From positions 4,707,477 through 4,762,970 of the forward strand of contig BFEA01000037.1 in assembly GCA_003427395.1 (NCBI GenBank): DNA of 55,494 nt. Direction: 5' to 3'. Made by a program: the position numbers and the translations under genes. This DNA is from Chara braunii (Eukaryota > Streptophyta > Charophyceae > Charales > Characeae). Shown here piece after piece: positions 11,194 to 22,048 of the stretch; the first letter of the stretch is position 1; every line of letters starts with the position of its first letter. The notes below the pieces were generated by a model, which had not been told where the DNA came from, searched no databases, and saw nothing but the letters and a program-made list of their open reading frames with translations.

Positions 11194-11335
11194 CGGTTGA
11201 AGGTATGAATGACTTAGTTGAAGGTATGAATGACTTAGTGTTAAAATTGATTTACTAAATAGTGTTAAAATTGAAGGTATGAGTGTTCCGATCCTTGTTG
11301 AAGGTATGAATGACTTAGTGTTAAAATTGATGAGT
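11194..11335 (+). repeat. Short direct repeats of GTTGAAGGTATGAATGACTT
   Basis: The word TTGAAGGTATGAATGACTTAG occurs three times (about 11196, 11218 and 11299), with TGTTAAAATTGA between or after copies at 11239, 11262 and 11318. This is a small local duplication in AT-rich sequence. Confidence 0.75.
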
Positions 11336-14300
11336 GTTTTGATAGATGTTCGGTCTGATTAATACTGATCCCTGTGCCGGACGACAATAACCAAGTGTCG
11401 ACTAGAACTAGATACTCTCGAACTGTCTGATTGAAACTGAACGAATGTCTATTGAAAGTTCTGCTTAAACCCCGATTAAATTTAGAGATGCAGAGTCACC
11501 AAACATTGATCTTCTGTAAAGGCGACCGATAGCTAGTAAGTTTTCGTTAACTGAGCATTTTCTTCATCTACCCAAGCCTTGCCCTAGCTTGCTCCACAAC
11601 CTCTAGAGACGAGCCAACGTTGTGCACTTTGCAATCACTGCCATAAAAATAAGTCACATACTCCACATACTTTTTTCCTTCAACTCTTTGAATTGCACTC
11701 TCTTTTAGGATTGTCTTCTGGAATTCCATACGGGTAATTGCCTCAGACTCCCAGTTCTCATGTTTGTTCATAACAACCTTACCTTTTACCACTAGGATTT
11801 ACTTGTCCTTCATGACACCCCACAGTCCCGAGATTATGATTATAGACACAGTGGACTGTGGATAACCCAAGAGGTGAGCTCCACAGCCCAAGGTAGGACT
11901 GGTTTCCGGACTCAAAATTGTTAATATTCCGGTTTACTCTGGTTGTCAGACCGATAGTCAGTGATCCCACATGCACCACACTGCTGATTGAGAACTAGTG
12001 CTCTAAAGATGTCCCTATACCAATGAGCTCTGGTTTGCAGATTAATCTACAGGGTAATGAAAGAAGAAGTCTAGCGAGATGTGTAAGGTTGTTCTAAAGT
12101 TTTACTGGGTACCGGTTGTACTCGGTCAGACTGAGAGTAGCCTAGGAGCGCATAGTACTGTGAAGCTCCCTAGGAATCTTCTCATGACTCACTCCCACCA
12201 GTTTTTCCGAGGGATGTACTGCACGTAGCATGGGCTTTCATGGTGCGCTACCCAAAGGTAGATTCGTGCAGACACCGTACACGCCCAGCTATAAGACATA
12301 GGCATTATTCTGGAAATGCACGGACCAGCTCCGACAGCAAGCCTCGACAAGGTATATCTAGCTTGAGTACAGATGCAAGTAGTTCCCGCTCACGGATTGC
12401 GCAAAACCGCAACGCTTAGAGTTGGATTCAGCCAGATATTCAACCAGACGGGAAAGACAGATCCAAGTAGTGATAAACAGTGGACGGATACGTCGGTGAA
12501 TGAGCAGACGTCTAAAAGGCTCTGAGTCGATCTTTACATTTGGGGTCTATCTCTTCCTTTAGAGTAACTTTCACTAACTTTCAATTTAACCCAAGCTCTG
12601 GGTCTTACACAGAATAATGTTAACATCTTCCATTCAGACTCCACGCTGGTTTAGGGTCTACATGTTGAGCGAAGCATGAAGAGCAGGTAACATCACCAAG
12701 GTGAGTCTTTAACCGCCGCATCTTTCCGTCAACAAACCAGACCCGGCTGGTACACATCATACAACGATTGGAGAATCCTACTCAAATAGTGCACTCCAGA
12801 CTGCCAATAACGAGTCACTTGAGGGTGACCCCATACGAAATGATGCTCAACTCTTCTCGCGTTTAGGCATGGTAGCAGAAGGCCGCTGTCAATAGATTTA
12901 GGGCCCCTACAGGGCACTCAGGTAACGGCCACGACACAGAGCAACTCAGGCCCAATTACTGCACATGACCTCACGTTTCAGCTTTGCCATCGCATTGTCC
13001 ACTCAACTCACACTGAAGATCTTTCATAGGAATCAATACGGCAACACACCTTGCTCTGAAATAAAAAAGGGTCTTAATCTAGGCATACGCAAAAGGGTTT
13101 TAGACCAGATAGAATCAACACCTCCCCCTTTTTCACTGAAACGACGACCTTAATCCCCGTCCATTAAGAACTTAACAAGCAAGTATGCAACCTTCCTAAG
13201 GACGACTTGCTTCTTTCCCATCAGGCAATCATGGCTACACGATTAATCAATAATGCTATTGCCCTGTGATCTACTCTTCTTCGTTGTTTTTGTTCTTTCA
13301 CAGAGGTAGATGAGTCCACACTATTAGGCTAGACCTTCATTAGCAAGCACTAAAATAGATCAGTGTTTATCACAAAGTTCGCCAAAGTCGATCATCGACC
13401 CCTCGCTAGCGACATTCAGAGTTACGAGCACTAACAACTCTTAACCGCATCGTGCCAAGATTACAGAGCAAGGAATGAGCTTTCACTGATTAGGTGCGAC
13501 ACAAGCAACTGATCACAAGCACAAATTGATAAGAGTCTTTCAGAGAGGTGATCATCAATATGATTAGTTTGCAATCCCGTCAATTGGTCATACACACTCG
13601 GCTGAAAATGAAAAGTCTCTCGGGTCTCAAGACATTCGTTATGCCTTAGTCGTCACCAATTTGTAGGCGGGGAATCGAAAACAAATACCGATGAAGAAGT
13701 CTTATTATTGCTCCGAGAGGCGGATTAAAGAAGTCTGAGTCTCGACAGATAGCATTTTCAAATCCGTTCACTTACATCGTTAGAAACCAAGGGACAGTTT
13801 GTGTTGCTTTGTTCAAGTCTTAGATCTCACTTACGCAACTGGTTAGTACCAAGTCATCAATGTTGGTCCGGGTAGTCACTGTTTGTGCACTGTTTTCGCA
13901 ACAATCGTCTGGATCCCCGTTCGGTTAAGTTTTTACACGGACCCGCTGAATTATCTTACGAAACGCACATGCCCCCTTATACTTACAATAACCTCTACAC
14001 TCATTGTACCACTCTTGGGAAGGTCATACCTCTTAGCCGTCCCTCTCCCTAGTCTACTAGGGGCAAGACGTCGGGACAATCGGGATCGTCACTTATTCCT
14101 CAGTCTGAAAGAGAATATGTACAGATACCTTTTTTTTAGCGCAGACGCATGTCTCCCCAAAAGAGTAAAATTCAATCTCCCTTTTCTTCTCAAGTACTGA
14201 CCCTCACTGATGGAACTAACAGACGATTAACGAATAATGAACGAAAACAGCGCAAAGTTAGGGTACTGCATCTCAACAATAGTAAGCGAGGAACCTCGCG

Positions 14301-15424
14301 CAGGCTGATCCTTCGTTGCCAGACGTGATGGGTCGACTTGAGAACTGGTTTCGCCGACCCCCTTCCCACTTCCTCCGCAAGTCGCCAGGCTCCCCTCTGC
14401 TGATAATTGTTCCTCCCTCTAGCTTCGCACCGAAAAGCTCAAGGTTGGCAGGTACAGCTAACAGAAGCATGACGAATGATCAGCAAAGGAAAGAGGACTC
14501 ACTCCAGCTCAACGAAGCGCTCATACCTGCGGCCCTTCGTTCGAAAGTCGCCAACAACCAAGATCAGTCCTTCTCATGCATGACCACTCAACTTGAACTT
14601 AAATCATCGCCGGCATGGATAACCAACGGACATGCTCGCTCCTTCTGAGCGGATCTCACGGGGCTGCCTCCCGTGGCTCTATTTGCTCACTATCACATGC
14701 AGTCCCTCTTGCCGCAGCATGGCGGTACCTCGGACAGTCTTTGCAAGCTATGCCAAGCAGAGGACCCTCTACACCAAAAACTATGCATCGTACCTTGGCT
14801 TACACCTAGTCCCACCGAAGCTTCTCCAATCTCCACACAGAACTGTTGACGTCATCAACAACGCCACAAAGGAAGCAACCTTTCTCTCATATCGTGCTTT
14901 ACATGTCCTCTTAGTCTCCTCTCCTTCCCTTGTAGCCACCCGCTTGTTTAGGAGGAAAAGCTGCAGTGATCATAGCCAGTCCACACGCAAGAAAGTGCGT
15001 ATCAGGAGGTCATAATGACCTGAGCAGAGAGCAACATCTCAGGATGCCAGTCAGGACATGCGAGCGTCTGTATATCAAGACAAGTCTAAACTCTGCTCAA
15101 GCTCCTTTCTCTTGGTTAGCTCATAGAAGACCAGTATCAGCAGTCTGTCATCCAAACATATGGTCAACTGACCCCAGAATCTTCGGCGAATGGTCCACTG
15201 AAGCTTGAAAAACATTTTGCACCTTTTTGTCAAAGAATTGAGCTTCTTCCTTAGCGAATTTTTTTTCAAGGCATATTTTCGTCAAAGAAGCATAATTTTT
15301 TTTTTAGGTGGTAATAAGCATTCCAATATTGTCCTTCAACGGTCGTAAAGTTTCGCCAATTTATTTTCTCTTTGGTTACATAATTTTTATTTTTTGATGC
15401 TTCGTTATAAAGCTTCGTTGAATG
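11336..15424. other. Gene-poor 4-kb stretch
   Basis: No domain is recognised. The least shadow-like frame is minus 11568-11792, 74 codons including YVEYVTYFYGSDCKVHNVG, ending at a TAG; it could be an exon or an element fragment, but nothing confirms it. Plus-strand frames at 13883-14200, 14316-14648 and 14632-15015 look like chance openings. No terminal repeats or microsatellites of note. Confidence 0.45.
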
Positions 15425-16345
15425 TCATTTTCTTCTTCGAGTCCTCAACCCTTACCCTATCCCCCCTCTTCGGCGAATAGCATAGCTACTAGTTTTCCTT
15501 TTCTTCTTTGAGTCCTCAACCCTTACCCCATCCCCCCTCTTCGGCGAATATCATAGCTACCTTTTCTTCTTTGAGTTTGCAACCCTTACCCCATCTCTTA
15601 TCTTCGACGAATATTATAGCTATTAGTTTTCCTCTTCTTCTTTGAGTCCTCAACCCTTACCCCATCCCCCCTCTTCGGCGAATATCATAGCTATTAGTAT
15701 TCTTTTTCTTCTTTCAGTCCTCAACCCGTACCCCATCCCTCCTCTTCGGTGAATATCATAGGTATTAGTTTCATTTTCTTCTTTAAGTCCGCAACCCGTT
15801 ACCCCATCCCTCCTCTTCAGCAAATATCATAGCTATACATTTTCCTTTTCTTCTTTGAGTGTCTCCTCTTCGATGAATATCACAGGTATTAGTTTCCTTT
15901 TCTTCTTTAAGTCTGCAACCCTTACCCCATCCTTCCTCTTCAGCGAATATCATAGCTATTCATTTTCCTTTTCTTCTTTGAGTCCACAACCCTTACCTCA
16001 TTGCCCCTCTTCGTCGAATATCACTGCTATTAGTTTTCCTTTTCTTCTTTGATTCCGCAACCCTTACCCGATTCCCCCTCTTCGGCGATTTTCACTGCTA
16101 TTAATTTTTCTTTTCTTTTTTGATTATGCAACCCTTACCCCTTCCCCCCTCTTCGATGAATATCACTGCTATTCGTTTTCCTTTTCTTCTTTGGTGTTTT
16201 TTTTTTTTTTTTAATAATACTTCACTATTACCCCATCCCCCCTCTTCGCTAATCGCAGCTATTTGTACTTTTTTTTTTTTTTTTTTTTTTTTTTCCATTC
16301 CTCCGTACCCCATCCCATTGCTTGATACATTTGTGATATCCTTGG
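15425..16345 (+). repeat. 70-bp minisatellite, ~13 copies, CCCCATCCCCCCTCTTCGGC core
   Basis: A unit of 65-75 bp repeats about 13 times: TTTTCTTCTTTGAGTCC, then TCAACCCTTACCCC, then ATCCCCCCTCTTCGGCGAAT and ATCATAGCTATTAG. Later units gain long T-runs (16197-16212, 16269-16294). The core is the reverse complement of the core in the 22049-23770 array, so the two arrays are related and oppositely oriented. Just right of it lie the PrimPol exons, so if that gene extends leftward the array would be intronic. Confidence 0.9.
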
Positions 16346-16807
16346 GGAATCGCAATGCTTTGCCTGGACAAAAATGTGACTGTTTCCTTATCTAATCTCT
16401 TAACCTTTTTTTTTTTTGTAGATTATTAGAGATTTGGTGCCGCGCCCAAACATGGATATGGAGCCATGACTATAAGCCCCTTTTTTGTTTTGAAAAAAAA
16501 AAAAAAAAAAAAGATTTTGTCTTGGTAAAAGAATTGTATTGATTACTCAATTTTTTTTTTTCCCCATGAAAATCGTCAACAGATAATGGATGAGGCGTGG
16601 AAGGAGGCGGCCAAGCTCCGCTGCCCATTTTCGGATACATTAGGTTCCAAACGAAGAAAAATGTGCGCAAGACAAAGAATGAAAGCAAGGGGAGAGAGTT
16701 CGTTTGAACTGGGTCGGGTGCACTCCCCATCCAAGGGACTATATTGTTTTTTGTGGTCAATCCAAACTTGGATTGAGATATTTAACTGTTTTTTTACTTT
16801 GTGACAG
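16346..16807. other. Homopolymer-rich spacer upstream of PrimPol exon
   Basis: Contains T-runs at 16405-16417 and 16551-16561 and an A-run at 16494-16512. An open frame at 16586-16804 starts after an AG (CGTCAACAG), but its translation does not resemble PrimPol. The 3' end (16780-16807) is a good polypyrimidine tract and acceptor, TTTTTTTACTTTGTGACAG. Confidence 0.55.
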
Positions 16808-17241
16808 GCAAGATCCGAAGTGTTACTAACTATGTGAAGAACAACAAGATTGTTTATCAGCTCCATGACACACGCTATTGCCCAAACGAGGGACAACACC
16901 ATCTTAAAAATAATGGTGAGTGAGAAAATCAAACTACTATGACCAATGGTGGTAGTGTGTTGTGGAGCTTTTGTCAATTGTTCATATGTTACTGTTGCAT
17001 ACTACAGTAATGGTGAGTAGGAAAATCAAACTACTATGACCAATGATGGTAAAATCATATGTATAATTGTATAATCATTAACTCCATTTTTTTTTTAAAT
17101 TGTTATGCAGTTATGTTCGTCGTTAACGTAAACACAAGGACTTGGCATATCAAATGTCATGATGAGGACTGTAACGACAAATTGGGACGAGGTGAGATTG
17201 TACACAAGAACCCACAACCTTTACAAGTGTTGAATGCATGA
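16808..17241 (+). CDS. PRIMPOL: PrimPol-like primase-polymerase, C-terminal zinc-finger exons (partial)
   Basis: Two exons encode the zinc-binding module of eukaryotic PrimPol (CCDC111), the archaeo-eukaryotic primase that reprimes stalled forks. Exon 1 (16808-16915) follows a polypyrimidine tract and TGACAG and ends at AATG|GTGAGTG. Exon 2 (17111-17191) follows TTATGCAG and ends at CGAG|GTGAGA. Both introns are phase 1 and splicing keeps the frame. The product begins GKIRSVTNYV if the previous exon ends in G, then shows RYCPNEGQHHLKNN and WHIKCHDEDC. These align with the family pattern C-x6-H-x3-NN...W/Y-x-x-KCHDxxC, including the four zinc ligands (Cys, His, Cys, Cys). If the second donor is skipped the frame stops at TGA 17239-17241. 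Upstream catalytic exons (DxE, SxH) are not found here, so this is a fragment, a gene with large introns starting outside the window, or a partial duplicate. Confidence 0.8.
16912..17050 (+). repeat. Duplicated splice-donor segment inside PrimPol intron
   Basis: The first 40 bp around the donor, AATGGTGAGTGAGAAAATCA and onward to CCAATGGTGG, is repeated at about 17010-17049 as AATGGTGAGTAGGAAAATCA to CCAATGATGG. Both copies contain GTGAGT, so two donors of similar strength lie about 98 bp apart. Confidence 0.8.
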
Positions 17242-17872
17242 CACCATCCCTGTGTTGTGGATGTTGTTGCAGCCCCTTCTGCAAATGTTTCCATATCCTA
17301 CCCTATCTGTTATTTGCTTTATCTCACATTTTTATTAGAATAATTCAAAAAATTGACTACAGTAATAATTTTAAAATTCTAAATACTGAAAAATTCTAGT
17401 CTATCACTTCCGTCCGGCCAGACGCCCGGGCTCGGGTGACTGGGATGCCTCCGCCCAATCACCTGAGGCTGGGCCTAGGGGTTGCACGGTTGTGCAGTTC
17501 AGGCCGAGTCTTGTGAGATAGCCCTCAACCAAGTATCAAGTGCAAGTAACAATGAACAATTTCGTCTAGTTCACAGGCGGGACAAGTATTAGAGTTTCGG
17601 ATAGTTGGATTGAGTTAATGATATGTTTATTAGTTATTTCTCTATCAAATCAACATTTTTTTATGTCTTTTGGCTTAATATGCAACTTTCATATCATAGA
17701 AGTTTGAAATTTCAGAAGATTGTTTCAAAACATATTGAAAATAAAGCATCTGCTATACTCCTTAGATGAGGAGGAACAACAAGGGAGGAAGAGAGTGGTT
17801 GCGGGGGATGCCATGTGTACAAGTAGTCGTCAGGGTAAAGTGGCAGGAGGAGGAGACAACGGCGATGGGAGG
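17242..17872. other. Intron or intergenic, no gene seen
   Basis: AT-rich flanks surround a GC-rich block at 17405-17530 (GTCCGGCCAGACGCCCGGGC; CACCTGAGGCTGGGCC). No clear terminal repeats or reading frame. If the exon at 20564 belongs to PrimPol, this is intronic. Confidence 0.4.
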
Positions 17873-18181
17873 CGCGCAAGAAAGGCATGAAGTCTACAAC
17901 TATTCCCACATCAGCAGCTTCATTCGCATCAATCTTGCATCATTCCCAATGTTGCACAGTGTCGCATTGAAGTTCCCTTGACAAACTTTGAGGTCTCTTT
18001 GAGCAGTCCTTTGATGGTCAATCGGTTGGTGCTTGGACAGTCGTCGTCCACAGAAGCTCCATCGAGGTCGTGGAAGCGGATCTCGCGTGGAGTGGCCAGA
18101 CTTTTCTTTGACACCCTCATGCATTGCAAATGGATTTTTCTGCTCAGTTGATGGGTAGTAAACTCGACGCGCGCGAGAGAT

Positions 18182-18231
<50 letters not shown>

Positions 18232-18497
18232 ATTCAAGGTCGGAGGGACAATCGCCGTCCACAGAAGCTACATCGAGGTCGTAAAAGTTATCTCGCGTAG
18301 AGTGGCCAAACTTTTTTTTGACACCCTCATGCATTGCACATGGACTTTGCTGCTCAGTTGATGGATAGTAAACTCGANAAGAGAGAGAGAAAAAAAAAAA
18401 AAGTTATCTCGCGTAGAGTGGCCAAACTTTTTTTTGACACCCTCATGCATTGCACATGGACTTTGCTGCTCAGCTGATAGATAGTAAACTCGACGAG

Positions 18498-18556
<59 letters not shown>

Positions 18557-19031
18557 AACAGATAGAGAGAAACAAAGATGTTACACCTAATGTGTACTAA
18601 AGTGCTCTACTAGTAAAAACTTCATTTTTTAAGACGGTAGACTTTGCGTGGTGTTGTCAAACTTTTCCTTCACATCCTCATACATTGGACATGGAATTTA
18701 CAGTTGAGTTGATGGGTAGCAAAAGAGAGCCTGCGCGAAAGCGCAAGAAAGGCATGAAGTCTACAACTATTCTCACATCAGCAGCTTGATTCGCATCAGT
18801 CTTGCATCAGTCCCAATGTTGCACAGTGTCGCATTGAAGTTCCCTTGACAAATGTTGAGGTCTCTTTGAGCAGTCCTTTGATGGTCAATCGGTTGGTGCT
18901 TGGACAGTCGTCGTCCACAGAAGCTCCATCGAGGTCGTGGAAGCGATCTCGCGTGGAGTGGCCAGACTTTTCTTTGACACCCTCATGCATTGCAAATGGA
19001 TTTTTCTGCTCAGCTGATGGGTAGTAAACTC

Positions 19032-19071
<40 letters not shown>

Positions 19072-19215
19072 ATTCAAGGTCGGAGGGACAGTCACCGTCC
19101 ACAGAAGCTACATCGAGGTCGTAAAAGTTATCTCACGTAGAGTGGCCAAACGTTTTTTTGACAACCTCATGCATTGCACATGGACTTTGCTGCTCAGCTG
19201 ATGGATAGTAAACTC
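17873..19215 (+). repeat. Segmental direct duplication, offset ~867 bp
   Basis: The block 17873 to about 18350 recurs at about 18740-19215. Shared landmarks include GCAAGAAAGGCATGAAGTCT, CAATGTTGCACAGTGTCGCA, GGTCAATCGGTTGGTGCTTG and the GA-tract followed by GACTGATTCAAGGTCGGAGG. Differences are mostly single bases and GA-tract length, so the duplication is fairly recent compared with the units around it. Confidence 0.85.
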
Positions 19216-19222
19216 GACGAGC

Positions 19223-19285
<63 letters not shown>

Positions 19286-19485
19286 AGAGAGACAGAGACA
19301 GACAAACAGATAGAGAGAAAAAAAAATGTTACGCCTTATGTGTACTAAAGTGCTCTACTTGTAAAAGCTTCATTTTTTAAGACGGTAGACTTTGCGGGGT
19401 GTTGTCAAACTTTTCCTTAACATCCTCATACATTGGACATGGAATTTACAGCTCAGTTGATGGGTAGCAAAAGAGAGCGCGCGCG

Positions 19486-19555
<70 letters not shown>

Positions 19556-19675
19556 AAAAAAAGAACATGGCGGTCGTAAAAGTGATCATGCGTGGAGTGG
19601 CCAAACTTTTTTTGACACCCTCATGCATTGCACATGGACTTTGCTGCTCAGTTGATGGATAGTAAACTCGACGAG

Positions 19676-19748
<73 letters not shown>

Positions 19749-19958
19749 TAGAGAGACAGAGACAGAAAGACATATAGAGATAGACAAAGATGTTACGCCT
19801 AATATGTACTAAAGTGCTCCACTTGTAAAAACTTCATTTTTTAAGACAGTAGACTTTGTGTGGTGTTGTCCAACTTTTCTTTAACATCCTCATACATTGG
19901 ACATGGAATTAACAGTTCAGTTGATGGGTAGCAAAAGAGCGCACGCGCGCGAGAGAGA

Positions 19959-20022
<64 letters not shown>

Positions 20023-20134
20023 ATCGCGGTCGTAAAAGTGATCTCGCGTGGAGTGGCCAAACTTTTTTTTGACACCCTCATGCATTGCACATGGACTTTG
20101 CTGCTCAGTTGATGGATAGTAAACTCGACGAGCA

Positions 20135-20201
<67 letters not shown>

Positions 20202-20407
20202 CAGAGACAGACAGACAGATAGAGATAGACAAAGATGTTACGCGTAATGTGTACTAAAGTGCTCCACTTGTAAAAACTTCATTTTTTAAGACAATAGGCT
20301 TTGTGTGGTGTTGCCAAACTTTTCTTTAACATCCTCATACATTGGACATGGAATTTACAGCTCGGTTGATGGGTAGCAAAAAAGCATGCGAGCGCGCGCG
20401 CGCGCGG

Positions 20408-20443
<36 letters not shown>

Positions 20444-20445
20444 TT
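18090..20445 (+). repeat. Compound (GA)n satellite with two related ~80-bp cores
   Basis: Eleven or so cores each lead into a GA-rich tract of 20-60 bp. Core A (near 18093, 18302, 18416, 18957, 19142, 19598, 20051) reads GTGGCCAAACTTTTTTTTGA, CACCCTCATGCATTGCACAT, GGACTTTGCTGCTCAGTTGA. Core B (near 18650, 19398, 19860, 20305) reads GTGTTGTCAAACTTTTCCTT, CATCCTCATACATTGGACAT, GGAATTTACAGTTCAGTTGA. A and B are diverged homologues and alternate in the right half, giving a higher-order unit of about 450 bp that also carries ATGTTACGCCTAATGTGTAC. An unresolved base N lies at 18378. Long GA-reading frames here are artefacts of the repeat. Confidence 0.9.
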
Positions 20446-20563
20446 TTGCCTTCCATGTAATAAAGTGCTTTATATGCAAACTTCAATTTTTGAGTCAATA
20501 AAAATTATGTTTGTACTCGTCAACCATTCTATATTTCCTTTGCTTTTCTTTTTTTTTCTGTAG

Positions 20564-20703
20564 CAGCGAGGATAATGAAGCCTGATCATCTTGCTCTGTT
20601 GAAACAATTTCATCCAAGATATGTCCATCATTCTAATTATTTTTTTCTCTTTGGCAGTAGGACTAATGGGGAATGGTTACCTCGCATTATCGAAATAACT
20701 TGA
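20564..20703 (+). other. Candidate terminal exon of the PrimPol-like gene
   Basis: A strong polypyrimidine tract (20528-20560) ends in TGTAGCAG, a NAGNAG acceptor. Joined to the phase-1 donor at 17191, either acceptor keeps the frame open for about 45 codons (ARIMKPDHLALLKQFHPRYV...) to TGA at 20701-20703. The peptide does not match PrimPol tails I know, and a further acceptor-like CTTTGGCAG lies at 20648-20657. Membership in the gene is inferred from phase and splice signals only. Confidence 0.4.
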
Positions 20704-20774
20704 TCCCTGATGAAACTCCTCCCCCCTCTCTCCCCCCCATCTTTTTCCCTCTGTCTGTCTGTTTTTTTGCAATT

Positions 20775-22010
20775 GTTGTTTGGATGGCTTGAGGGTTGAG
20801 GTGGCAGCGAAAACGAACGTACAAACCCCACGATGGTGCCTCCGTCCCCCCTCCCCCTCCTTACTGTTTCGTTTGATTATTGAAACAACGAAGATTATAA
20901 AACTTAAGTGTTACATATTGAGGGTAAGCGGGTTGAGAAGTTCCGAATGACACTTCTCTTCTCTTCCTTCTCCCCCCCTTGTCCCGTTCTATTTTCTTGC
21001 AATTATTGCCTGAATAGCTTGAGGGTTGAGGCGGCATCGAAAAGAAATATATCCATGTGGTACCATCTCCCCCACCCCCCACCCCCCACCTATTTTCCTT
21101 TATTATTAGAGAATAACAAATATTATTAAAACTAATCAGTAAAACTACCACTAGCTTTCACAAGCAAACGCAGAGTCCATCTACTAGCATACTACTTAAA
21201 AGTTAAAACATGGGGCTCGGGACAGGGTTGGAGACCGACGAAATAAAAAAAAATAATAATAACAATAAAAAATGAAAAAAAAAAAAGTTTTAAATGGAAG
21301 GATGTTGAGGAAGGACTTCACGAAGGTGGAAGTTGCAGCAGTATTTTCATAAATGTATCTGACCATTATGTTTCGAAAGAGGTTTTTTTTTTTCTTCCGT
21401 TTTTGTTTAATTTTTGTTCCCGTGTCCTTGTACTGCCCTGCTAGCCAGGCAGGGCATGTTTAACGGGTGACATGTAACTATCTTAATATTATAACATCTT
21501 GTAACCGTCCTCAATCATGTAAGGGAGTTTTTTTTTTTTTTTTTTTTTTTTCGTCCGTAAATGCCCTCACTGAGGATACAATCACACGAACACCTCATAA
21601 AATGTATCAGGCAGTTTTTTTTTTTTTTTTCTGTTCGTCCGTAAATGCCCTCACCGAGGATTTAATCACACGAACACCTCATGAAATGTATCTCGTGGTT
21701 ATCGAGGTAGTTATTTTTTTTTTTTTTTTTTTTTTTACTCCCCCTCTTATGAAACTGACCCGGCTCGGCAAAACTCGGTGCATAGTGAAAATCAAACTCG
21801 GCAAAAACAGGGTCAGAGGTAGTGGTTGTTTAAACATATAGTGCAATGGGTTTGGGGGGGGGGGGGATGAGTAAGAAAAAAAAAACAATACCCGAGTAAC
21901 AAACTTAATTCTGAATGAAACTCCTTTTAGTGTCTGGATGACTTCAGGGTTGAGATTGCGATGAAAGGGGGTATACAAACATCGTAGTGCCACCTACCAC
22001 CTCTGCCTGT
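20775..22010 (+). repeat. Three dispersed copies of a GCTTGAGGGTTGAGG unit
   Basis: Copies at about 20775-20850, 21003-21085 and 21930-22005 share GGCTTGAGGGTTGAGG(C/T)GGCA, then CGAAAA-type sequence, then ACAAAC/TATCCATG and GTGGTACCATCTCCCCC-like ends. Pyrimidine-rich CT tracts precede the first two. No coding potential. Confidence 0.7.
21340..21720 (+). repeat. T-rich repeat with GCCCTCACTGAGG hairpin
   Basis: Two units (21548-21612, 21640-21705) read CGTCCGTAAATGCCCTCAC, GAGGAT..AATCACACGAAC and ACCTCATGAAATGTATC, separated by runs of 17-23 T. A partial copy (AAATGTATCTGACCATTATG) lies at 21350. A second cluster of the same family is at 46290-46665. Confidence 0.75.
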
Positions 22011-22048
22011 TTATTTTTATTATAAGGGAATAGGGTGAAGTAAATAAC

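Noticed and set aside
16586-16804. Additional PrimPol exon upstream of 16808
   Set aside because: The open frame does not resemble PrimPol and runs through the polypyrimidine tract to a stop at the acceptor.
17398-17570. GC-rich block with CTATCAC...GTGAGATAG as a possible MITE
   Set aside because: Inverted ends are short and imperfect and no target duplication is visible.
17929-20479. Long frames of Ser-Leu or Glu-Arg repeats (for example minus 19446-19787, plus 19897-20112)
   Set aside because: Translations of (GA)n/(CT)n tracts, not proteins.
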